A stretch of DNA of 64,000 nt from Nelumbo lutea (Eukaryota > Streptophyta > Magnoliopsida > Proteales > Nelumbonaceae), in NCBI GenBank assembly GCA_022828595.1, contig JAKGHH010000002.1, positions 42,874,222-42,938,221 on the forward strand, in the 5' to 3' direction. Within the stretch, counting starts at the first letter, position 1, and every line of letters starts with the position of its first letter. The position numbers were made by a program, and so were the translations under genes. Under the pieces are notes generated by a model. The model was not told the DNA's origin, did not search any database, and worked only from the letters and a program-made list of their open reading frames with translations. Below are positions 56,201 to 64,000 of this stretch, one piece after another.

Positions 56201-57451
56201 AAGAATTTATTATTTTTATTAATGTTTTAGTTGAAAAGAGCCATCACTTAGACCAGCAGCTCATTTATGTAGAACTTAGGAATACCCTATCAGGTCTATT
56301 TTTTATCACTTCAGAAAAACAATAGCGATCTACCAAATAAAATAAAAAGAAATCTGTGATACAACAGACTGCTAGCTAAGAACATTGCCATTTAGCCCAG
56401 TGATTCTAGCTTATCTTATCAAATATTCTCTCTCAACTATGATGCGTGAGGACATTATGAAGGGTTCATGTAAACCAAGTTAAACAAAATGCAATGCACT
56501 TTCTTATATTAACTAGAAGTCTCATTTATAAGGTTTACAATAAGCTCAAAAACCAAACAAATTGATAGAAAAAACTGTGCAAAATCCATTGCTTCAAAAT
56601 TTTCAGAAGCCATTGAACAATGCAGGCCGTTCAGGTTATACAATTCAGTTCATGTCGTTACTTCGGAAAATTGGTTGGATATAAAGAATGAAGATCACAT
56701 AACGACCTTCGTAATTAAGCTGACACTCACCATTAAGCAATCAAATTGCAAACACTTAAACATTGAAGTGAGTTCATGAATCAACCAAAGACCATAAGCA
56801 ATTAAATCCCATAAACTAAGAAAAAGTAAATAATCTCGAAGGGTGGAGAAGGAGTCTCACGTAGTCGATGGTACCATTCCAGCAAGCACGTAGAGAAGAT
56901 TCTTAATCTGTATCGCTGACCCATCAAGACGAGGAACAGGGGCCGTCGCCATCTGCTCCCATTTCAGTTCTGGTGCAGGTATATCAGCGTAGGTTGCGGA
57001 CAAGAATCTACCAGGAGCCGGGTCTTTATTAACTTCATCAGTTTTTTCCTAATGCGAGTGCAAAACCATTAAACATAAGTAGATCAACCCTTATTAACGA
57101 AAAACAGTCGCCTAAAAGTTTAACACACCCAATCAAAAACCCTAAATAGAATAGTCGTCCAAAATCGATAAAACCTGCTAGAATTATGTTTATCTATATC
57201 TTAAGAAATGCTATGTCATTAATCCAACTCACCTTTTCGACATTATTGTATTTGACCACACTCCCAGATTTTCTCGGAAGTCCAGTTGGCAGGCGAGGGA
57301 AGAATAAGCGGAAGCCAAGGAAGGAAGACGAAGCCTCAGAGAAAGTCAGAAATCAGAGCGAGCGCTTAGAAGGCCTACAAACAAATGAAGAAGAAAAGAA
57401 GAGTCTTGATACGAAACGCATGCTTAGCGTTTCGGTCCTCGCCATTTTCAT
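47218..57451 (-). CDS. Kelch-repeat protein (At3g27220 type), 7 exons, three frame lesions
   Basis: Minus-strand exons are 57451-57233, 57048-56861, 55858-55630, 53185-53015, 50128-50023, 49297-49091 and 47385-47218 (stop TAA at 47218). All junctions are GT-AG with matching phases, giving about 428 residues, the length of the Arabidopsis protein as I recall it. Motifs include PAPELKWEQMATAPVPRLDG, VDVYNFTDNTW, MAHSHLGVASDGRYIYIVSG and RYAPATQIWRGRLHVMGGSK. Further on are VIGGQEGDFMAKPGSPIFKC, VNNSIVIVGGT and YRVKTTLAGFWDGWLYFTSG, with repeated GG of beta-propeller blades. Lesions: a TGA at 57355-57353 in exon 1, and one base missing near 56877 (GGAATGG for GGATATGG) and near 55814 (TGGGTGG for TGGGGTGG). 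The other four exons are clean, so a recent pseudogene or assembly errors are both possible. A role in the cell is not established. Confidence 0.8.
47935..48019. repeat. 85-bp hairpin, 24-bp arms
   Basis: CAATCACGAGTGAACACACC (24-base arm at 47935-47958) recurs inverted at 47996-48019 with a single mismatch, around a 37-base GC-rich loop. It lies in the last intron of the kelch gene. It may be a tiny MITE or the folded part of a small RNA precursor. Confidence 0.7.
49614..49790 (+). repeat. Possible diverged SINE
   Basis: GTGGCTAGTTGGTAAAACAA recalls a box A, and GACCCCAGATAAGCTGGGAC plus CAACATTGGATTATGG is close to the 3' part of the SINE at 37436-37595. It is intronic in the kelch gene. 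Confidence 0.35.
50282..50400 (+). repeat. ACTTAAACATACCC word array
   Basis: Four units of the form ACTT(A/G)AA(C/T)ATACC(C/T) at about 20-30 bp spacing. It is similar to the array at 8496-8570 and probably one end of a TIR element family. It lies in a kelch-gene intron. Confidence 0.45.
51110..51610 (+). mobile_element. Copia gag-protease relic related to element 2
   Basis: In broken frames it reads EKSALAVARGGGGG, RGTHGRGVARGNGRGGGGGK, a decayed knuckle (CSHCGP...NFCYDLHGPPSSWANHA) and VINSGASNCMTRT-like protease. The CYDLxGPPSxWANHA string is shared with the gag of element 2 (CYDLLGPPSTWANHA). The relic sits in the large fourth intron of the kelch gene, opposite to its direction. Confidence 0.7.
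51611..52760. other. AT-rich kelch intron sequence
   Basis: No gene is seen. A (TA)n tract lies at 52581-52607. Confidence 0.4.
52765..52778. repeat. Short CGTGCA-ATGCACATG hairpin
   Basis: CGTGCAATGCACATG-type palindromes are typical of plant Helitron 3' ends, but no CTAG follows at the right distance. It is noted only as a structure. Confidence 0.3.
54760..54905. repeat. GCCTAGGCAC-rich repeat fragment
   Basis: Repeated GCCTAGGCAC, GGCACACC and GTGCCTAAGGGCCTAGG words end at CCTTTTAAACCACTGG. It is related in word content to the block ending at 26081. It lies in a kelch intron. Confidence 0.45.
55995..56352. repeat. Tandem duplication, 180-bp unit, two copies
   Basis: GTGGAGAGCTACAACAATCC opens both copies (55996 and 56176). 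They stay collinear through TAGAACTTAGGAATACCCTA to AATAAAATAAAAAGAAA, with a few substitutions and small indels. The duplication is intronic in the kelch gene. Confidence 0.85.
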
Positions 57452-58298
57452 TTCATTGAAAAAGCTCTTGGAAAAGAGACAGAGAAGAGGAATCTCTGGA
57501 GAGAGACAGGAGATGGGGGTTTCCAGACGGAGAATGCCGAGAGATTAATTTGAACGGTGATTGTTAAAGGATTTTCTAGTGAGTAAACTGATGGTGGTTG
57601 GAGTGAAAATGGTGGGACGAATGAGAAAGCCACCTGGGCGCCATTGGTTTCCGGTTTTTGTCGCCCTTCGGCGCCATGGTTTTTCGTTCAATTCAACGGG
57701 TAGCATCGTGCTTTCCTCTGCACTGGATAACCACAGCTGTATCCCGCTTTAATAACAGTTCTCAACAACCAAAATTAAAATCGCATTCAAGCGCTCTCAC
57801 ACATCCATAGCGAACTGCCACCTGTCCCGAACGACGCACTGTGTACTTCCTGTGACGCATATGGGACAGCGTAATGGGACGGAAGTAATACTCCCAAAAT
57901 CCTATTGCCCGCTTCCCTCTTACCTCGATTCTGCTCTCCTGTCCGTTTGCCTTCCGTCTCATCTCGATAAGTCCAGAACTCGGAATTTGGATAATTGCGA
58001 TTCCACGCTTCTCCTCTCCGGCATCGGATCATCAATTCAAGGTGATCACACCATCCGGCAATTTTTTCATAGGGTGCAAGTCGGGCGGGTTGGGCCCCGG
58101 TTTTATTGGTTCCAACCTCGGACCTAGTCCTAAATTTTGGGCTTAAAGCACTGGAGCCAAAAGGTAAATATCCGATTTTTCATAGCCCTTATTGTTAATT
58201 TAATGCAACTTGGCGGATGGGTTTTAGGGTTAGTCAAGTAAACCCACTCTAAAATTATTTTAAATATTATATATATATTATATTATTCACAATTTATA
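57452..58298. other. Upstream region of the kelch gene
   Basis: Somewhat GC-richer than its surroundings to about 58140, as expected for a promoter and leader on the minus strand. No further gene is recognised. The open frame on the plus strand at 57561-57752 has no recognised similarity. Confidence 0.4.
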
Positions 58299-58745
58299 TC
58301 TATAGTATTATAAAAATACGAATAGCCTCCTAAGAATTTCTAGAGATTTTTCTTGACTAATAATTACCCCCTTTTTTGAAATTTATAAGTTATTCTTTAT
58401 TGTGATGGAGTAAAAAAAAGATGTAAATTGCAATACTATTATTCAATGGCATTAATTCCTCATTAAATCTGCACATTTAAGGTATTAACCTCCCATTCAC
58501 CCTCATTGAATCATATGTTAAAGCATTCTTAATTTATTCTCATCTACTAATGATTCCACTAATTAAATCAATACCATACTAAATTAATAATTTCCACATA
58601 AAATAAAAAGTTGTACTTTTAAAATCTACAATGGAAAAAATAATGGTTTTTCAATTCTAGGATGGGTGGGTAAGAAATGTAAACCAATTTTTGGGTCATA
58701 ATGGGCCAACTTTCATGTTTGCCAACAATTAAAATAGTTAAAAAT
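58299..58745 (+). mobile_element. Helitron-like end segment, copy 2
   Basis: It starts TCTATAGTATTATAAAAATA after an A and is the inverted, diverged counterpart of 7790-8217 along its whole length. Examples are AGCCTC near the start, CTCATTAAATCTGCACATTT, and GGGTCATAATGGGCCAAC at the far end. The matching 3' end is not identified. Confidence 0.35.
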
Positions 58746-59207
58746 TCTAAATAAAACAAATAGAAATTAAAGAAAAATTTAGAAACGTTTTATAATATCA
58801 TATATTTGACATATTAAACATTAACAATTATGAATAAAGTAAGATACATATTTTTACTAATTATGGAAATAGAATATAACAATTTAAACGACCAATTATA
58901 TAATAAATATTTTAGCTAATTATGGCAAACTGGAATATACAAAATTTAAAAACCAAATTAGTATAAATAAAACCTATTTTCCTAAACATTTTCTTCTCTT
59001 CTCATTAAATTTTCTCATATCTAGAATTATATTCTCTCATTTAAAATTCTATATTTGAGATATATTTTTGTCTCCATCATTTAATTTTAACTAGTTAAAC
59101 CCACAACATGAATTTTTTAATAGTGGAGTGAGAGAAGAGAAGAGACGAGAGAGAAGTTAAGGGAGGAAGCAAAGAAAGGGGGAAGGAAAGAAAGGAGTAA
59201 ACATATA

Positions 59208-59244
59208 CTAGTAATTGTTTACATGTGCTTTGCCCATGCACATG
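59208..59244 (-). mobile_element. Helitron-like 3' terminus, minus strand
   Basis: On the minus strand, CATGTGC, a 9-base loop and GCACATG form a 7-bp-stem hairpin (59244-59222). Ten bases follow, then CTAG (59211-59208) and a T. Hairpin, about 10 nt, CTAG|T is the standard Helitron 3' end. Its body would lie at higher coordinates, and no 5' end was found there. Confidence 0.45.
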
Positions 59245-61113
59245 GGGATTTTTTTGTGATGATAATGATTAGTAAATAAATATATTTCCCACAAATTTTC
59301 TACATCAATTTTTTGCTTTTATATTTCTATGGTCTATCAAAATTAATTATTATATTTGTCACATTATTTTGTTTATGAATATCCATGAATAATTAGAGAA
59401 AGTGACCAAATGTTTTCTACCATTTTTTTTGTATTTTTTATATCTCTTTGTGTGTTTTTTATCTGCTGTATTATTTATTGTTTTAGTTGTGTGTTGTTGT
59501 TTAAAAATATAAACATCAAGAGGTTTGACACAATTTTGACTCAAAAGGTTGAATTGTTGATTTGCGCCAACCCAATAAAGAAAACAATTTCATTATTGGC
59601 TTGATATTAAATTTGTATTTTATTTATATCAATTGAATAAAAATTATTTTTTGCCACACTTTATTCTTCGTTCAATATGGTTAATTAATACAATGATTTC
59701 CAGTCAAAAAATGATGAGTTAATACCCCATTATAAAGACTTAGTGAGTAGATAATTGGAATAGAAGAGAAATGTAGTAGTTCAAATTTACAATTTGTTGA
59801 CCTCACAATTAGAGCAGAGAACCAAATTCAAAACATAGGGGTGTTATAGTCAAAATATGATTCAATAAATGTTAGTTGGTAGTGAATACCTTTAAATATT
59901 AAGGACTTCAATGAGTGAGATTTGGAAGTGTAGTGAGATAATGCGGTTATTTCAAAATTACTATCCCACACTAGCAAGGGCCCTCATGCAGTTTCTTGGG
60001 AAAATCTCAAAATCATGTAATAAGATTTTAAAAAGGTATTTCAACCAGGCTTGAGCCAGGTTTTATCTCAGCCCAAGGGTTGGGCCTTGAGGCCTAAGTC
60101 CCATAACTAATTACCAACCTAAGCCCAGCCTTGCACTGAAGATTTGCATACACTTTCCAGGTTAGTCAATCAACCCACACTTAAAATAACTATTTTTGCT
60201 AAGCTCTAAGCTTGATACAAAAAAATAGGCTAATAACCTATGCTTACATCATACATGGAAATAGCTTATAAAAAAAATTATGCACATTATGCATTATATA
60301 CATACAAATATGCTGTGTCTAAACCATGCATTATACGCTATGCCATATAATTTAGAGGGCTTAGGTTCAAGCCCAATTTAAAATAATTAAAAAAAAAGAC
60401 TATATTCCTTTTGAAGCCCAAACCCATCATTGAAGGATTGAAAATACAGGCTCCAACATATTATAAAATTTGCCGGTTGTGATCAATCCGTCTTGCCCAA
60501 GTTGCTACCTTTATATAATACAACGTTGCATATTTTTGAAACCTGCGTTAAACTAATTCCAGAATGCTGCATGGATGAAGAATCCATATCATTCACCTAT
60601 TACACGTGTCCATATTATTCACAGGTTTGGGTAATTTGGGTTTCGATATCAAATTCATTGGTCTATCAAACACGGGTCAAACATAAACCCATTTCCATTG
60701 TCCGTCTTCACCCCGTTTGTTGAAAAGTCGTACCATCAAATCAATTCGACACACAAAAAGGTGGAAGACCACGCTTTTGAAGTTGTTTTAATCAAATTTT
60801 TAACTAAAATTCAAATGTTCTTATGACCAAAAACAATAAATCCAAAATAATATGGCGATTATTACAGAAAAAAAAAAAATCCAAATGAAAATTTTTGTAA
60901 CCGAAGCGAGATTGGCTTCAGTTCAGCCTAATATCGTTAACACCGGTCTTAAACAGGTTCTTTAAATCAGCCTTACATCAAGACATCTCCATATTTATGT
61001 AATTTATTTCATGGAGAGATATTCTCTAATACATTTCCATAAGTGCAAGGCTATAATGGTTGTGAGCTTTGCACTGACTGAATCTTAGACTCAATTGAAT
61101 GACGGCCATGTAT
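59245..61113. other. AT-rich intergenic DNA, no gene seen
   Basis: Only short chance frames. There are GGGCTTGAGCC/CAGCCCAAG words near 60050-60130 and an A run near 60866. Confidence 0.4.
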
Positions 61114-61213
61114 NNNNNNNNNNNNNNNNNNNNNNNNNNNNNNNNNNNNNNNNNNNNNNNNNNNNNNNNNNNNNNNNNNNNNNNNNNNNNNNNNNNNNNN
61201 NNNNNNNNNNNNN
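61114..61213. other. Assembly gap (100 N)
   Basis: Exactly 100 N, the usual placeholder for a scaffold join of unknown length. Order and distance across it should not be trusted. Confidence 0.98.
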
Positions 61214-64000
61214 AATTATGTTTCTACTTCAGGTAAGGAGGGACTTCCTTGGATTATAGATTCTGGAGCCTCAGAGCACATGACCCAGAGCTCTACTATT
61301 TTTTCAACTTACCAGCTCTGTTCTGGCAGAGATAGGGTCTCCACAACTGATGGATCTCATGTTCTTATTGCTGGGAAGGGATCTGTCAAGATTAGTGATT
61401 CTATTTCTTTACCTTTTGTCTTTCATGTTCTCAGATTGAGCACTAATTTGTTATCTGTTAGTAGTTTGATTAAGAACCTGAACGCTCAGTAATTTTTTCT
61501 CCTGGTCATTGTATTTTGCAGGATCTGGATTCAAAGAGGACGATTGGGAGTGGTCGTTTAGTGAATGGAATCTACCTCCTGGATGTACTTCCTTCTCATC
61601 AGAGTCATCATGTCAGCAGGGATAAGTGAGTCAGGGTCTGTGGGTCAAATTATGCTTTGGCATAATCGTTTGGGCCATTTACCTTTTTATTCTTTGAGTT
61701 TTTTGTTTCCAAAACTTTTTGAGTCTGTTAGTTTGTCAAGTCTGGAGTGTGAAGGTTGTCAACTTAGAAAGCATTGTAGACATTCATTTAAACCTAGTAA
61801 TAAAAGATGTTCTTCTTCTTTTGATGTTATTCATTCGGATGTGTAGAACCCTTACCATGTTCCTTCTATGGGAGTTATTATATTTTCTCTTATTTGTGGA
61901 TGATTTTCTCACGATACTCTTGGATTTACCTGATGAGATCCCGCGATGAAGTACATCCTTGGTGAGGCAATTTCATTAGATGGTACTAACATAGTTTGGA
62001 ACAAGAATAAAGGTGTTCAGATCCGACAATGCCAGGGAATATTTTGAAAGACACCTTGCCTCATATCTGTTAGAATATGGTGTTGTCCATCAGAGAAGTT
62101 GTACCTACAGTCCATAGCAGAACGGTGTTGCAGAAAGGAAGAACAGACACATTGTTGAGATTGCAAGAAGCATGATGATCACATCTACAGTTCTAGTTCA
62201 GTTTTGGGGTGATGCAGTTCTCACAGCAGTATATCTGATTAACAAGGTGCCCTCTCGTATACTTGGATGCAACACCCCATTCAGTCTCTTTTTTCCTCAG
62301 GGGGAGATGTTTCATATTCCTCTCAGGGTGTTTTGGTGTGTCTTCTTTGCACATATCCTTGGTTCTCACCGCTCGGAGCTTGATCCCAAGGCAAAGAAGT
62401 GTGTCTTCCTTGGATATGTAGAGAATCAGAAAGGGTACTGCTGCTATGATCCAGTCTCTGGGAGCCGGTATGTTACCATGGATGTCACATTTTTTGAATC
62501 CACGTACTTCTTCTCAAAGAATCATTCTCAGGGGGAGTGTTTTGGGGAAGTGAGTCAGTAGTCTATTCCTCTCCCAATTCCAGTCCCTGTGTCTACTCCT
62601 ATGCTTGACCACCACCCTATGTCACCTACCTTGCCACCTCCTTTGCGTTCTGCTTCTCAGCATTACTTACGATAGAGACTTTACAAGGAGGTTGATTCCA
62701 CTACAGCAGAACTCACATCACTTCTGTCGATTCCTTGGAGACTCCAGATTCGGCTGGACATGGATTCAGGTATTCCTCTTGGTCACTACTGTTTCAGTTC
62801 CCATTGATTCTACTAACCCTGTTACAGATAACCTTGATCTCCCTATTGCTCTCAGAAAAGGGAAGAGAAATTGTACTGCTCATTGTATTTCACAGTACTT
62901 ATCCTACAGTGGACTTTCTCCTTCCTACCGTGCTTTTCTTTCCTCTCTTGACTTAATATCTATACCCAAGGGTGTTAGTGAGGCTCTCACCAAACCTGAG
63001 TGGAAGACAACTATGCAGGAAGAGAATGGCAACTTTGATTAAGAATCAGACATGGGACATCGTGGATCTACCAGAAAGGCAAGGAGACTTATTGCAGATG
63101 GGTTTATACAGTAAAATATAAGGCAGATGGAAATATAGAAAGGTATAAGGCAAGACTTATTGCAAAAGGGTATACACGAACCTATGGCATTGATTACTTA
63201 GAGACCTTTGCACCAGTTGCAAAGATTGACCTCTATTCGGATACTTCTTTCTCTTGCTGCCTCATACTCTTGGCCCTTGTTTCAACTTGATGTGAATAAT
63301 GCTTTCCTAAATGGGGATCTGCAAGAAGAAGTGTATATGGATCTTCCTCTGGCTTTACAATGATACTGAAAAGGGAAAGGTATGCAGGCTTAAGAAGTCA
63401 CTTTATGGCTTGAAACAATCTCCTAGAGCATGGTTTGACAGATTCAGAAAGGCCTTGATTGCTTTTGGCTACACTCAGACTCAATCCGTATCACACCTTG
63501 TTTGTGAAGCGAAGGGGATCTTTGGTGTCAGTCCTAATTGTTTATGGTGGATGATATTGTTGTCACCGGGAATGATCTGAGTGAGATTGATGGTTTGAGA
63601 AAGGGCCTACATAAAGAATTTGAAATTAAGGATCTTGGAGAACTGAGATACTTCTTAGGCATTGAAGTTGCAAGATCAAAACATGGAATTTTTATCTCTC
63701 AATGAGGAAGTATGTTTTGGACCTTCTTCAATAGACAGGGAAGCTTGGAACAAAGGCAATCAGCACCCCTATTGATCAGAACCATAAAATTAGTGCATCA
63801 GAAGGTGAACCAGTAAAGCACATTGGGAGATATCAGAGACTTGTGGTGGCTGCTATACTTGTGTACGACAAGACCAGACATTTCCTATGCAGTAAGTGTA
63901 GTAAGTCAATACATGCATGTTCCACTAGTCTAGCATTGGAGGCAGCTGACAGGATTCTTGCTTATCTGAAGACACCCGGGCAGAGGCATATTGTTTACTG
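61214..64000 (+). mobile_element. Ty1/copia retrotransposon, element 3 (5' part lost in gap, 3' off window)
   Basis: From the gap edge the order is protease (LPWIIDSGASEHMT, catalytic Asp present), GAG-pre-integrase (IMLWHNRLGHLPFYSLSFLF, CEGCQLRKHCRHSF) and integrase pieces (HSDV, RSDNAREYFE, QNGVAERKNRH). The region ALRKGKRNCTAHCISQYLSY then leads to RT ([53 protein letters not shown] near 63550). The start of the RNase H linker follows (KTPGQRHIVY at the window end). Frameshifts and stops occur throughout, for example near 61490, 61625, 61845, 62560 and 63360. It is a separate family member from elements 1 and 2. Confidence 0.88.

Noticed and set aside
57186..57548. 120-codon plus-strand frame rich in Arg, Lys and Glu
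   Set aside because: It is the antisense of kelch exon 1 and its flanks. The minus strand has the conserved protein and splice sites.

Overview
This is nuclear DNA from a flowering plant. It is AT-rich, has GT-AG introns, dense Ty1/copia, Ty3/gypsy and L1-type LINE relics and many short inverted-repeat (MITE-like) elements, and one 100-base run of N (61114-61213) that marks a scaffold gap. The species cannot be named from the sequence. There is no prokaryotic content and no CRISPR array.

Host genes are few. Position 1-286 (-) is the start of a BAHD acyltransferase cut by the window edge. Position 10230-11204 (+) is an intact single-exon GT31 galactosyltransferase-type gene. Position 21300-27173 (+) carries a 5' UTR exon plus four coding exons of a SET-domain (rubisco LSMT-like) protein. 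Its catalytic exons are not seen downstream, where the intron has been filled by retrotransposons. Position 47218-57451 (-) is a seven-exon kelch-repeat gene of the Arabidopsis At3g27220 type. Its splice sites are good, but it has one in-frame stop and two single-base deletions. Position 41110-41545 is a broken copy of the start of an ATAD1/Msp1-like AAA ATPase.

Layout: 0.5-10 kb is AT-rich intergenic DNA with at least six inverted-repeat elements and a degenerate repeat block. 11.6-13.1 kb is a copia relic (-) and 14.1-18.4 kb a gypsy relic (-). 19-20.4 kb holds unclassified repeats. 21.3-27.2 kb is the SET gene fragment, with a LINE tail and an 80-bp minisatellite in its introns. 27.5-37.2 kb holds two nested copia elements. 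37.4-43.9 kb is a SINE, LINE and TIR-element patchwork that includes the AAA fragment. 47.2-57.5 kb is the kelch gene. 58.3-59.3 kb has Helitron-like ends. From 61.2 kb to the end is a third copia element running off the window.

The most notable points are these. (a) The first copia element (27485-31661) keeps one reading frame broken only by nine TAG/TGA codons, each explicable as C-to-T at a CG or CHG site. (b) The second copia element lacks a target-site duplication, and element 1 is missing beyond it, which suggests a recombination deletion that may have cost the SET gene its 3' half. (c) A TIR-bounded segment carries the AAA ATPase fragment and looks like gene capture by a DNA transposon.
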